Counted from the first letter of the stretch, positions 1 through 15,000 are shown. The stretch is DNA of 64,000 bases from Henricia sp. BOLD:AAB3569 (GCA_037783545.1 JBBELK010001192.1:62001-126000); one strand, 5' to 3'. Numbers and translations are program-made. The notes: generated from the letters alone by a model not told the origin.

Positions 1-3000
1 AAATTTGCCGACGTTTGGACCACACTTTGACCAAAATCCCGTCCCAAACTGGGCCGTGTCAACGACAGTCCGAAGGACTGAGCATGCGCACGAGTCAGGA
101 GTACACCAAAGAGGTGTGTACAGACAGCCACAGGTTGCGGGAGCAACCAGGAAGCGCCAACCCCTTTTTTTTCTAAACTCTGAAATTTCTCTGCCATTTC
201 CCGGCGAAAGTCTGTCAATTTTTTAGGACAAGTGCGCAATATAGAGTCTTTGGAGCATGCAAAATTTGAAGTTCGTCGGAACATTTTTCGACCTCCAAAT
301 TTGCCGACGTTTGGACCACACTTTGACCAAAATCCCGTCCCAAACTGGGCCGTGTCAACGACAGTCCGAAGGGCTGAGCATGCGCACGAGTCAGGAGTAC
401 ACCAAAGAGGTGTGTACAGACAGCCACAGGTTGCGGGAGCATCCAGGAAGCGCCAACCCCTTTTTTTTCTAAACTCTGGAATTTCTCTGCCATTTCCAGG
501 CGAAAGTCTGTAAATTTTTTAGGACAAGTGCGCAATATAGAGTCTTTGGAGCATGCAAAATTTGAAGTTCGTCGGAACATTTTTCGACCTCCAAATTTGC
601 CGACGTTTGGACCACACTTTGACCAAAATCCCGTCCCAAACTGGGCCGTGTCAACGACAGTCCGAAGGACTGAGCATGCGCACGAGTCAGGAGTACACCA
701 AAGAGGTGTGTACAGACAGCCACAGGTTGCGGGAGCAACCAGGAAGCGCCAACCCCTTTTTTTTTAAACTCTGAAATTTCTCTGCCATTTCCCGGCGAAA
801 GTCTGTCAATTTTTTAGGACAAGTGCGCAATATAGAGTCTTTGGAGCATGCAAAATTTGAAGTTCGTCGGAACATTTTTCGACCTCCAAATTTGCCGACG
901 TTTGGACCACACTTTGACCAAAATCCCGTCCCAAACTGGGCCGTGTCAACGACAGTCCGAAGGACTGAGCATGCGCACGAGTCAGGAGTACACCAAAGAG
1001 GTGTGTACAGACAGCCACAGGTTGCGGGAGCAACCAGGAAGCGCCAACCCCTTTTTTTTCTAAGCTCTGAAATTTCTCTGCCATTTCCCGGCGAAAGTCT
1101 GTCAATTTTTTAGGACAAGTGCGCAATATAGAGTCTTTGGAGCATGCAACATTTGAAGTTCGTCGGAACATTTTTCGACCTCCAAATTTGCCGACGTTTG
1201 GACCACACTTTGACCAAAATCCCGTCCCAAACTGGGCCGTGTCAACGACAGTCCGAAGGACTGAGCATGCGCACGAGTCAGGAGTACACCAAAGAGGTGT
1301 GTACAGACAGCCACAGGTTGCGGGAGCATCCAGGAAGCGCCAACCCTTTTTTTCTTCTAAACTCTGAAATTTCTCTGCCATTTCCCGGCGAAAGTGTGTC
1401 AATTTTTTAGGACAAGTGCGCAATATAGAGTCTTTGGAGCATGCAAACTTTGAAGTTCGTCGGAACATTTTTCGACCTCCAAATTTGCCGACGTTTGGAC
1501 CACACTTTGACCAAAATCCCGTCCCAAACTGGGCCGTGTCAACGACAGTCCGAAGGACTGAGCATGCGCACGAGTCAGGAGTACACCAAAGAGGTGTGTA
1601 CAGACAGCCACAGGTTGCGGGAGCATCCAGGAAGCGCCAACCCCTTTTTTTCTAAACTCTGAAATTTCTCTGCCATTTCCCGGCGAAAGTCTGTCAATTT
1701 TTTAGGACAAGTGCGCAATATAGAGTCTTTGGAGCATGCAAAATTTGAAGTTCGTCGGAACATTTTTCGACCTCCAAATTTGCCGACGTTTGGACCACAC
1801 TTTGAGCAAAATCCCGTCCCAAACTGGGCCGTGTCAACGACAGTCCGAAGGACTGAGCATGCGCACGAGTCAGGAGTACACCAAAGAGGTGTGTACAGAC
1901 AGCCACAGGTTGCGGGAGCATCCAGGAAGCGCCAACCCCCTTTTTTTTCTAAACTCTGGAATTTCTCTGCCATTTCCCGGCGAAAGTCTGTCAATTTTTT
2001 AGGACAACTGCGCAATATAGAGTCTTTGGAGCATGCAAAATTTGAAGTTCGTCGGAACATTTTTCGACCTCCAAATTTGCCGACGTTTGGACCACACTTT
2101 GAGCAAAATCCCGTCCCAAACTGGGCCGTGTCAACGACAGTCCGAAGGACTGAGCATGCGCACGAGTCAGGAGTACACCAAAGAGGTGTGTACAGACAGC
2201 CACAGGTTGCGGGAGCAACCAGGAAGCGCCAACCCCTTTTTTTTCTAAACTCTGAAATTTCTCTGCCATTTCCCGGCGAAAGTCTGTCAATTTTTTAGGA
2301 CAAGTGCGCAATATAGAGTCTTTGGAGCATGCAAAATTTTAAGTTCGTCGGAACATTTTTCGACCTCCAAATTTGCCGACGTTTGGACCACACTTTGACC
2401 AAAATCCCGTCCCAAACTGGGCCGTGTCAACGACAGTCCGAAGGACTGAGCATGCGCACGAGTCAGGAGTACACCAAAGAGGTGTGTACAGACAGCCACA
2501 GGTTGCGGGAGCAACCAGGAAGCGCCAACCCCTTTTTTTTCTAAACTCTGAAATTTCTCTGCCATTTCCCTGCGAAAGTCTGTCAATTTTTTAGGACAAG
2601 TGCGCAATATAGAGTCTTTGGAGCATGCAAAATTTGAAGTTCGTCGGAACATTTTTCAACCTCCAAATTTGCCGACGTTTGGACCACACTTTGACCAAAA
2701 TCCCGTCCCAAACTGGGCCGTGTCAACGACAGTCCGAAGGACTGAGCATGCGCACGAGTCAGGAGTACACCAAAGAGGTGTGTACAGACAGCCACAGGTT
2801 GCGGGAGCATCCAGGAACCGCCAACCCCTTTTTTTTCTAAACTCCGAAATTTCTCTGCCATTTCCCGGCGAAAGTGTGTCAATTTTTTAGGACAAGTGCG
2901 CAATATAGAGTCTTTGGAGCATGCAAACTTTGAAGTTCGTCGGAACATTTTTCGACCTCCAAATTTGCCGACGTTTGGACCACACTTTGACCAAAATCCC

Positions 3001-6000
3001 GTCCCAAACTGGGCCGTGTCAACGACAGTCCGAAGGACTGAGCATGCGCACGAGTCAGGAGTACACCAAAGAGGTGTGTACAGACAGCCACAGGTTGCGG
3101 GAGCATCCAGGAAGCGCCAACCCCTTTTTTTTCTAAACTCTGGAATTTCTCTGCCATTTCCCGGCGAAAGTCTGTCAATTTTTTTAGGACAACTGCGCAA
3201 TATAGAGTCTTTGGAGCATGCAAAATTTGAAGTTCGTCGGAACATTTTTCGACCTCCAAATTTGCCGACGTTTTGACCACACTTTGAGCAAAATCCCGTC
3301 CCAAACTGGGCCGTGTCAACGACAGTCCGAAGGACTGAGCATGCGCACGAGTCAGGAGTACACCAAAGAGGTGTGTACAGACAGCCACAGGTTGCGGGAG
3401 CAACCAGGAAGCGCCAACCCCTTTTTTTTCTAAACTCTGAAATTTCTCTGCCATTTCCCGGCGAAAGTCTGTCAATTTTTTAGGACAAGTGCGCAATATA
3501 GAGTCTTTGGAGCATGCAAAATTTGAAGTTCGTCGGAACATTTTTCGACCTCCAAATTTGCCGACGTTTGGACCACACTTTGACCAAAATCCCGTCCCAA
3601 ACTGGGCCGTGTCAACGACAGTCCGAAGGACTGAGCATGCGCACGAGTCAGGAGTACACCAAAGAGGTGTGTACAGACAGCCACAGGTTGCGGGAGCATC
3701 CAGGAAGCGCCAACCCCTTTTTTTCTAAACTCTGAAATTTCTCTGCCATTTCCCGGCGAAAGTCTGTCAATTTTTTAGGACAAGTGCGCAATATAGAGTC
3801 TTTGGAGCATGCAAAATTTGAAGTTCGTCGGAACATTTTTCGACCTCCAAATTTGCCGACGTTTGGACCACACTTTGACCAAAATCCCGTCCCAAACTGG
3901 GCCGTGTCAACGACAGTCCGAAGGGCTGAGCATGCGCACGAGTCAGGAGTACACCAAAGAGGTGTGTACAGACAGCCACAGGTTGCGGGAGCATCCAGGA
4001 AGCGCCAACCCCTTTTTTTTCTAAACTCTGGAATTTCTCTGCCATTTCCAGGCGAAAGTCTGTAAATTTTTTAGGACAAGTGCGCAATATAGAGTCTTTG
4101 GAGCATGCAAAATTTGAAGTTCGTCGGAACATTTTTCGACCTCCAAATTTGCCGACGTTTGGACCACACTTTAACCAAAATCCCGTCCCAAACTGGGCCG
4201 TGTCAACGACAGTCCGAAGGACTGAGCATGCGCACGAGTCAGGAGTACACCAAAGAGGTGTGTACAGACAGCCACAGGTTGCGGGAGCAACCAGGAAGCG
4301 CCAACCCCTTTTTTTTCTAAACTCTGAAATTTCTCTGCCATTTCCCGGCGAAAGTCTGTCAATTTTTTAGGACAAGTGCGCAATATAGAGTCTTTGGAGC
4401 ATGCAAAATTTGAAGTTCGTCGGAACATTTTTCGACCTCCAAATTTGCCGACGTTTGGACCACACTTTGACCAAAATCCCGTCCCAAACTGGGCCGTGTC
4501 AACGACAGTCCGAAGGACTGAGCATGCGCACGAGTCAGGAGTACACCAAAGAGGTGTGTACAGACAGCCACAGGTTGCGGGAGCAACCAGGAAGCGCCAA
4601 CCCCTTTTTTTTCTAAACTCTGAAATTTCTCTGCCATTTCCCGGCGAAAGTCTGTCAATTTTTTAGGACAAGTGCGCAATATAGAGTCTTTGGAGCATGC
4701 AAAATTTGAAGTTCGTCGGAACATTTTTCGACCTCCAAATTTGCCGACGTTTGGACCACACTTTGACCAAAATCCCGTCCCAAACTGGGCCGTGTCAACG
4801 ACAGTCCGAAGGACTGAGCATGCGCACGAGTCAGGAGTACACCAAAGAGGTGTGTACAGACAGCCACAGGTTGCGGGAGCATCCAGGAAGCGCCAACCCC
4901 TTTTTTTTTCTAAACTCTGGAATTTCTCTGCCATTTCCCGGCGAAAGTCTGTCAATTTTTTAGGACAACTGCGCAATATAGAGTCTTTGGAGCATGCAAA
5001 ATTTGAAGTTCGTCGGAACATTTTTCGACCTCCAAATTTGCCGACGTTTGGACCACACTTTGAGCAAAATCCCGTCCCAAACTGGGCCGTGTCAACGACA
5101 GTCCGAAGGACTGAGCATGCGCACGAGTCAGGAGTACACCAAAGAGGTGTGTACAGACAGCCACAGGTTGCGGGAGCAACCAGGAAGCGCCAACCCCTTT
5201 TTTTTCTAAACTCTGAAATTTCTCTGCCATTTCCCGGCGAAAGTCTGTCAATTTTTTAGGACAAGTGCGCAATATAGAGTCTTTGGAGCATGCAAAATTT
5301 TAAGTTCGTCGGAACATTTTTCGACCTCCAAATTTGCCGACGTTTGGACCACACTTTGACCAAAATCCCGTCCCAAACTGGGCCGTGTCAACGACAGTCC
5401 GAAGGACTGAGCATGCGCACGAGTCAGGAGTACACCAAAGAGGTGTGTACAGACAGCCACAGGTTGCGGGAGCAACCAGGAAGCGCCAACCCCTTTTTTT
5501 TCTAAACTCTGAAATTTCTCTGCCATTTCCCTGCGAAAGTCTGTCAATTTTTTAGGACAAGTGCGCAATATAGAGTCTTTGGAGCATGCAAAATTTGAAG
5601 TTCGTCGGAACATTTTTCAACCTCCAAATTTGCCGACGTTTGGACCACACTTTGACCAAAATCCCGTCCCAAACTGGGCCGTGTCAACGACAGTCCGAAG
5701 GACTGAGCATGCGCACGAGTCAGGAGTACACCAAAGAGGTGTGTACAGACAGCCACAGGTTGCGGGAGCAACCAGGAAGCGCCAACCCCTTTTTTTTCTA
5801 AACTCTGAAATTTCTCTGCCATTTCCCGGCGAAAGTCTGTCAATTTTTTAGGACAAGTGCGCAATATAGAGTCTTTGGAGCATGCAAAATTTGAAGTTCG
5901 TCGGAACATTTTTCGACCTCCAAATTTGCCGACGTTTGGACCACACTTTGACCAAAATCCCGTCCCAAACTGGGCCGTGTCAACGACAGTCCGAAGGACT

Positions 6001-9000
6001 GAGCATGCGCACGAGTCAGGAGTACACCAAAGAGGTGTGTACAGACAGCCACAGGTTGCGGGAGCATCCAGGAAGCGCCAACCCCTTTTTTTCTAAACTC
6101 TGAAATTTCTCTGCCATTTCCCGGCGAAAGTCTGTCAATTTTTTAGGACAAGTGCGCAATATAGAGTCTTTGGAGCATGCAAAATTTGAAGTTCGTCGGA
6201 ACATTTTTCGACCTCCAAATTTGCCGACGTTTGGACCACACTTTGACCAAAATCCCGTCCCAAACTGGGCCGTGTCAACGACAGTCCGAAGGGCTGAGCA
6301 TGCGCACGAGTCAGGAGTACACCAAAGAGGTGTGTACAGACAGCCACAGGTTGCGGGAGCATCCAGGAAGCGCCAACCCCTTTTTTTTCTAAACTCTGGA
6401 ATTTCTCTGCCATTTCCAGGCGAAAGTCTGTAAATTTTTTAGGACAAGTGCGCAATATAGAGTCTTTGGAGCATGCAAAATTTGAAGTTCGTCGGAACAT
6501 TTTTCGACCTCCAAATTTGCCGACGTTTGGACCACACTTTGACCAAAATCCCGTCCCAAACTGGGCCGTGTCAACGACAGTCCGAAGGACTGAGCATGCG
6601 CACGAGTCAGGAGTACACCAAAGAGGTGTGTACAGACAGCCACAGGTTGCGGGAGCAACCAGGAAGCGCCAACCCCTTTTTTTTCTAAACTCTGAAATTT
6701 CTCTGCCATTTCCCGGCGAAAGTCTGTCAATTTTTTAGGACAAGTGCGCAATATAGAGTCTTTGGAGCATGCAAAATTTGAAGTTCGTCGGAACATTTTT
6801 CGACCTCCAAATTTGCCGACGTTTGGACCACACTTTGACCAAAATCCCGTCCCAAACTGGGCCGTGTCAACGACAGTCCGAAGGACTGAGCATGCGCACG
6901 AGTCAGGAGTACACCAAAGAGGTGTGTACAGACAGCCACAGGTTGCGGGAGCAACCAGGAAGCGCCAACCCCTTTTTTTTCTAAACTCTGAAATTTCTCT
7001 GCCATTTCCCGGCGAAAGTCTGTCAATTTTTTAGGACAAGTGCGCAATATAGAGTCTTTGGAGCATGCAAAATTTGAAGTTCGTCGGAACATTTTTCGAC
7101 CTCCAAATTTGCCGACGTTTGGACCACACTTTGACCAAAATCCCGTCCCAAACTGGGCCGTGTCAACGACAGTCCGAAGGACTGAGCATGCGCACGAGTC
7201 AGGAGTACACCAAAGAGGTGTGTACAGACAGCCACAGGTTGCGGGAGCATCCAGGAAGCGCCAACCCCTTTTTTTTTCTAAACTCTGGAATTTCTCTGCC
7301 ATTTCCCGGCGAAAGTCTGTCAATTTTTTAGGACAACTGCGCAATATAGAGTCTTTGGAGCATGCAAAATTTGAAGTTCGTCGGAACATTTTTCGACCTC
7401 CAAATTTGCCGACGTTTGGACCACACTTTGAGCAAAATCCCGTCCCAAACTGGGCCGTGTCAACGACAGTCCGAAGGACTGAGCATGCGCACGAGTCAGG
7501 AGTACACCAAAGAGGTGTGTACAGACAGCCACAGGTTGCGGGAGCAACCAGGAAGCGCCAACCCCTTTTTTTTCTAAACTCTGAAATTTCTCTGCCATTT
7601 CCCTGCGAAAGTCTGTCAATTTTTTAGGACAAGTGCGCAATATAGAGTCTTTGGAGCATGCAAAATTTGAAGTTCGTCGGAACATTTTTCAACCTCCAAA
7701 TTTGCCGACGTTTGGACCACACTTTGACCAAAATCCCGTCCCAAACTGGGCCGTGTCAACGACAGTCCGAAGGACTGAGCATGCGCACGAGTCAGGAGTA
7801 CACCAAAGAGGTGTGTACAGACAGCCACAGGTTGCGGGAGCATCCAGGAAGCGCCAACCCCTTTTTTTTCTAAACTCTGAAATTTCTCTGCCATTTCCCG
7901 GCGAAAGTGTGTCAATTTTTTAGGACAAGTGCGCAATATAGAGTCTTTGGAGCATGCAAACTTTGAAGTTCGTCGGAACATTTTTCGACCTCCAAATTTG
8001 CCGACGTTTGGACCACACTTTGACCAAAATCCCGTCCCAAACTGGGCCGTGTCAACGACAGTCCGAAGGACTGAGCATGCGCACGAGTCAGGAGTACACC
8101 AAAGAGGTGTGTACAGACAGCCACAGGTTGCGGGAGCATCCAGGAAGCGCCAACCCCTTTTTTTTCTAAACTCTGGAATTTCTCTGCCATTTCCCGGCGA
8201 AAGTCTGTCAATTTTTTTAGGACAACTGCGCAATATAGAGTCTTTGGAGCATGCAAAATTTGAAGTTCGTCGGAACATTTTTCGACCTCCAAATTTGCCG
8301 ACGTTTTGACCACACTTTGAGCAAAATCCCGTCCCAAACTGGGCCGTGTCAACGACAGTCGGAAGGACTGAGCATGCGCACGAGTCAGGAGTACACCAAA
8401 GAGGTGTGTACAGACAGCCACAGGTTGCGGGAGCATCCAGGAAGCGCCAACCCCTTTTTTTCTAAACTCTGGAATTTCTCTGCCATTTCCCGGCGAAAGT
8501 CTGTCAATTTTTTAGGACAAGTGCGCAATATAGAGTCTTTGGAGCATGCAAAATTTGAAGTTCGTCGGAACATTTTTCGACCTCCAAATTTGCCGACGTT
8601 TGGACCACACTTTGACCAAAATCCCGTCCCAAACTGGGCCGTGTCAACGACAGTCCGAAGGACTGAGCATGCGCACGAGTCAGGAGTACACCAAAGAGGT
8701 GTGTACAGACAGCCACAGGTTGCGGGAGCATCCAGGAAGCGCCAACCCCTTTTTTTTCTAAACTCTGGAATTTCTCTGCCATTTCCAGGCGAAAGTCTGT
8801 CAATTTTTTAGGACAAGTGCGCAATATAGAGTCTTTGGAGCATGCAAAATTTGAAGTTCGTCGGAACATTTTTCGACCTCCAAATTTGCCGACGTTTGGA
8901 CCACACTTTGACCAAAATCCCGTCCCAAACTGGGCCGTGTCAACGACAGTCCGAAGGACTGAGCATGCGCACGAGTCAGGAGTACACCAAAGAGGTGTGT

Positions 9001-12000
9001 ACAGACAGCCACAGGTTGCGGGAGCATCCAGGAAGCGCCAACCCCTTTTTTTTCTAAACTCTGAAATTTCTCTGCCATTTCCCGGCGAAAGTGTGTCAAT
9101 TTGTTAGGACAAGTGCGCAATATAGAGTCTTTGGAGCATGCAAACTTTGAAGTTCGTCGGAACATTTTTCGACCTCCAAATTTGCCGACGTTTGGACCAC
9201 ACTTTGACCAAAATCCCGTCCCAAACTGGGCCGTGTCAACGACAGTCCGAAGGACTGAGCATGCGCACGAGTCAGGAGTACACAAAAGAGGTGTGTACAG
9301 ACAGCCACAGGTTGCGGGAGCATCCAGGAAGCGCCAACCCCTTTTTTTTCTAAACTCTGAAATTTCTCTGCCATTTCCCGGCGAAAGTCTGTCAATTTTG
9401 TAGGACAAGTGCGCAATATAGAGTCTTTGGAGCATGCAAAATTTGAAGTTCGTCGGAACATTTTTCGACCTCCAAATTTGCCGACGTTTGGACCACACTT
9501 TGACCAAAATCCCGTCCCAAACTGGGCCGTGTCAACGACAGTCCGAAGGACTGAGCATGCGCACGAGTCAGGAGTACACCAAAGAGGTGTGTACAGACAG
9601 CCACAGGTTGCGGGAGCATCCAGGAAGCGCCAACCCCTTTTTTTCTAAACTCTGAAATTTCTCTGCCATTTCCCGGCGAAAGTCTGTCAATTTTTTAGGA
9701 CAAGTGCGCAATATAGAGTCTTTGGAGCATGCAAAATTTGAAGTTCGTCGGAACATTTTTCGACCTCCAAATTTGCCGACGTTTGGACCACACTTTGACC
9801 AAAATCCCGTCCCAAACTGGGCCGTGTCAACGACAATCCGAAGGACTGAGCATGCGCACGAGTCAGGAGTACACCAAAGAGGTGTGTACAGACAGCCACA
9901 GGTTGCGGGAGCATCCAGGAAGCGCCAACCCCTTTTTTTCTAAACTCTGAAATTTCTCTGCCATTTCCCGGCGAAAGTCTGTCAATTTGTTAGGACAAGT
10001 GCGCAATATAGAGTCTTTGGAGCATGCAAAATTTGAAGTTCGTCGGAACATTTTTCGACCTCCAAATTTGCCGACGTTTGGACCACACTTTGAGCAAAAT
10101 CCCGTCCCAAACTGGGCCGTGTCAACGACAGTCCGAAGGACTGAGCATGCGCACGAGTCATGAGTACACCAAAGAGGTGTGTACAGACAGCCACAGGTTG
10201 CGGGAGCATCCAGGAAGCGCCAACCCCTTTTTTTTTCTAAACTCTGGAATTTCTCTGCCATTTCCCGGCGAAAGTCTGTCAATTTTTTAGGACAACTGCG
10301 CAATATAGAGTCTTTGGAGCATGCAAAATTTGAAGTTCGTCGGAACATTTTTCGACCTCCAAATTTGCCGACGTTTGGACCACACTTTGAGCAAAATCCC
10401 GTCCCAAACTGGGCCGTGTCAACGACAGTCCGAAGGACTGAGCATGCGCACGAGTCAGGAGTACACCAAAGAGGTGTGTACAGACAGCCACAGGTTGCGG
10501 GAGCAACCAGGAAGCGCCAACCCCTTTTTTTCTAAACTCTGAAATTTCTCTGCCATTTCCCGGCGAAAGTCTGTCAATTTTTTAGGACAAGTGCGCAATA
10601 TAGAGTCTTTGGAGCATGCAAAATTTGAAGTTCGTCGGAACATTTTTCGACCTCCAAATTTGCCGACGTTTGGACCACACTTTGACCAAAATCCCGTCCC
10701 AAACTGGGCCGTGTCAACGACAGTCCGAAGGACTGAGCATGCGCACGAGTCAGGAGTACACCAAAGAGGTGTGTACAGACAGCCACAGGTTGCGGGAGCA
10801 ACCAGGAAGCGCCAACCCCTTTTTTTTCTAAACTCTGAAATTTCTCTGCCATTTCCCTGCGAAAGTCTGTCAATTTTTTAGGACAAGTGCGCAATATAGA
10901 GTCTTTGGAGCATGCAAAATTTGAAGTTCGTCGGAACATTTTTCAACCTCCAAATTTGCCGACGTTTGGACCACACTTTGACCAAAATCCCGTCCCAAAC
11001 TGGGCCGTGTCAACGACAGTCCGAAGGACTGAGCATGCGCACGAGTCAGGAGTACACCAAAGAGGTGTGTACAGACAGCCACAGGTTGCGGGAGCATCCA
11101 GGAAGCGCCAACCCCTTTTTTTTCTAAACTCTGAAATTTCTCTGCCATTTCCCGGCGAAAGTGTGTCAATTTTTTAGGACAAGTGCGCAATATAGAGTCT
11201 TTGGAGCATGCAAACTTTGAAGTTCGTCGGAACATTTTTCGACCTCCAAATTTGCCGACGTTTGGACCACACTTTGACCAAAATCCCGTCCCAAACTGGG
11301 CCGTGTCAACGACAGTCCGAAGGACTGAGCATGCGCACGAGTCAGGAGTACACCAAAGAGGTGTGTACAGACAGCCACAGGTTGCGGGAGCATCCAGGAA
11401 GCGCCAACCCCTTTTTTTTCTAAACTCTGGAATTTCTCTGCCATTTCCCGGCGAAAGTCTGTCAATTTTTTTAGGACAACTGCGCAATATAGAGTCTTTG
11501 GAGCATGCAAAATTTGAAGTTCGTCGGAACATTTTTCGACCTCCAAATTTGCCGACGTTTTGACCACACTTTGAGCAAAATCCCGTCCCAAACTGGGCCG
11601 TGTCAACGACAGTCGGAAGGACTGAGCATGCGCACGAGTCAGGAGTACACCAAAGAGGTGTGTACAGACAGCCACAGGTTGCGGGAGCATCCAGGAAGCG
11701 CCAACCCCTTTTTTTCTAAACTCTGGAATTTCTCTGCCATTTCCCGGCGAAAGTCTGTCAATTTTTTAGGACAAGTGCGCAATATAGAGTCTTTGGAGCA
11801 TGCAAAATTTGAAGTTCGTCGGAACATTTTTCGACCTCCAAATTTGCCGACGTTTGGACCACACTTTGACCAAAATCCCGTCCCAAACTGGGCCGTGTCA
11901 ACGACAGTCCGAAGGACTGAGCATGCGCACGAGTCAGGAGTACACCAAAGAGGTGTGTACAGACAGCCACAGGTTGCGGGAGCATCCAGGAAGCGCCAAC

Positions 12001-15000
12001 CCCTTTTTTTTCTAAACTCTGGAATTTCTCTGCCATTTCCAGGCGAAAGTCTGTCAATTTTTTAGGACAAGTGCGCAATATAGAGTCTTTGGAGCATGCA
12101 AAATTTGAAGTTCGTCGGAACATTTTTCGACCTCCAAATTTGCCGACGTTTGGACCACACTTTGACCAAAATCCCGTCCCAAACTGGGCCGTGTCAACGA
12201 CAGTCCGAAGGACTGAGCATGCGCACGAGTCAGGAGTACACCAAAGAGGTGTGTACAGACAGCCACAGGTTGCGGGAGCATCCAGGAAGCGCCAACCCCT
12301 TTTTTTTCTAAACTCTGAAATTTCTCTGCCATTTCCCGGCGAAAGTGTGTCAATTTGTTAGGACAAGTGCGCAATATAGAGTCTTTGGAGCATGCAAACT
12401 TTGAAGTTCGTCGGAACATTTTTCGACCTCCAAATTTGCCGACGTTTGGACCACACTTTGACCAAAATCCCGTCCCAAACTGGGCCGTGTCAACGACAGT
12501 CCGAAGGACTGAGCATGCGCACGAGTCAGGAGTACACCAAAGAGGTGTGTACAGACAGCCACAGGTTGCGGGAGCATCCAGGAAGCGCCAACCCCTTTTT
12601 TTTCTAAACTCTGAAATTTCTCTGCCATTTCCCGGCGAAAGTCTGTCAATTTTGTAGGACAAGTGCGCAATATAGAGTCTTTGGAGCATGCAAAATTTGA
12701 AGTTCGTCGGAACATTTTTCGACCTCCAAATTTGCCGACGTTTGGACCACACTTTGACCAAAATCCCGTCCCAAACTGGGCCGTGTCAACGACAGTCCGA
12801 AGGACTGAGCATGCGCACGAGTCAGGAGTACACCAAAGAGGTGTGTACAGACAGCCACAGGTTGCGGGAGCATCCAGGAAGCGCCAACCCCTTTTTTTCT
12901 AAACTCTAAAATTTCTCTGCCATTTCCCGGCGAAAGTCTGTCAATTTTTTAGGACAAGTGCGCAATATAGAGTCTTTGGAGCATGCAAAATTTGAAGTTC
13001 GTCGGAACATTTTTCGACCTCCAAATTTGCCGACGTTTGGACCACACTTTGACCAAAATCCCGTCCCAAACTGGGCCGTGTCAACGACAATCCGAAGGAC
13101 TGAGCATGCGCACGAGTCAGGAGTACACCAAAGAGGTGTGTACAGACAGCCACAGGTTGCGGGAGCATCCAGGAAGCGCCAACCCCTTTTTTTCTAAACT
13201 CTGAAATTTCTCTGCCATTTCCCGGCGAAAGTCTGTCAATTTGTTAGGACAAGTGCGCAATATAGAGTCTTTGGAGCATGCAAAATTTGAAGTTCGTCGG
13301 AACATTTTTCGACCTCCAAATTTGCCGACGTTTGGACCACACTTTGACCAAAATCCCGTCCCAAACTGGGCCGTGTCAACGACAGTCCGAAGGACTGAGC
13401 ATGCGCACGAGTCAGGAGTACACCAAAGAGGTGTGTACAGACAGCCACAGGTTGCGGGAGCATCGAGGAAGCGCCAACCCCTTTTTTTCTAAACTCTAAA
13501 ATTTCTCTGCCATTTCCCGGCGAAAGTCTGTCAATTTTTTAGGACAAGTGCGCAATATAGAGTCTTTGGAGCATGCAAAATTTGAAGTTCGTCGGAACAT
13601 TTTTCGACCTCCAAATTTGCCGACGTTTGGACCACACTTTGACCAAAATCCCGTCCCAAACTGGGCCGTGTCAACGACAATCCGAAGGACTGAGCATGCG
13701 CACGAGTCAGGAGTACACCAAAGAGGTGTGTACAGACAGCCACAGGTTGCGGGAGCATCCAGGAAGCGCCAACCCCTTTTTTTCTAAACTCTGAAATTTC
13801 TCTGCCATTTCCCGGCGAAAGTCTGTCAATTTGTTAGGACAAGTGCGCAATATAGAGTCTTTGGAGCATGCAAAATTTGAAGTTCGTCGGAACATTTTTC
13901 GACCTCCAAATTTGCCGACGTTTGGACCACACTTTGAGCAAAATCCCGTCCCAAACTGGGCCGTGTCAACGACAGTCCGAAGGACTGAGCATGCGCACGA
14001 GTCATGAGTACACCAAAGAGGTGTGTACAGACAGCCACAGGTTGCGGGAGCATCCAGGAAGCGCCAACCCCTTTTTTTTCTAAACTCTGGAATTTCTCTG
14101 CCATTTCCCGGCGAAAGTCTGTCAATTTGTTAGGACAACTGCGCAATATAGAGTCTTTGGAGCATGCAAAATTTGAAGTTCGTCGGAACATTTTTCGACC
14201 TCCAAATTTGCCGACGTTTGGACCACACTTTGAGCAAAATCCCGTCCCAAACTGGGCCGTGTCAACGACAGTCCAAAGGACTGAGCATGCGCACGAGTCA
14301 GGAGTACACCAAAGAGGTGTGTACAGACAGCCACAGGTTGCGGGAGCAACCAGGAAGCGCCAACCCCTTTTTTTCTAAACTCTGAAATTTCTCTGCCATT
14401 TCCCGGCGAAAGTCTGTCAATTTTTTAGGACAAGTGCGCAATATAGAGTCTTTGGAGCATGCAAAATTTGAAGTTCGTCGGAACATTTTTCGACCTCCAA
14501 ATTTGCCGACGTTTGGACCACACTTTGACCAAAATCCCGTCCCAAACTGGGCCGTGTCAACGACAGTCCGAAGGACTGAGCATGCGCACGAGTCAGGAGT
14601 ACACCAAAGAGGTGTGTACAGACAGCCACAGGTTGCGGGAGCAACCAGGAAGCGCCAACCCCTTTTTTTTCTAAACTCTGAAATTTATCTGCCATTTCCC
14701 GGCGAAAGTCTGTCAATTTTTTAGGACAAGTGCGCAATATAGAGTCTTTGGAGCATGCAAAATTTGAAGTTCGTCGGAACATTTTTCAACCTCCAAATTT
14801 GCCGACGTTTGGACCACACTTTGACCAAAATCCCGTCCCAAACTGGGCCGTGTCAACGACAGTCCGAAGGACTGAGCATGCGCACGAGTCAGGAGTACAC
14901 CAAAGAGGTGTGTACAGACAGCCACAGGTTGCGGGAGCATCCAGGAAGCGCCAACCCTTTTTTTCTTCTAAACTCTGAAATTTCTCTGCCATTTCCCGGC

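Noticed and set aside
160..240. snRNA, tRNA or Pol III gene (T8 tract; CAATTTTTTAGG resembling an Sm site)
   Set aside because: No A/B box pair, no recognisable snRNA body or cap-proximal sequence, and the T tract varies freely. Isolated U-rich motifs are expected by chance.
265..300. CENP-B box in the satellite (GTTCGTCGGAACA)
   Set aside because: The TTCG and the spaced A match, but the required CGGG end is absent. A centromeric role cannot be supported from this motif.
1..300. Hammerhead ribozyme in the monomer
   Set aside because: A GCGAAAG is present, but no CTGANGA core lies at a suitable distance on either strand.
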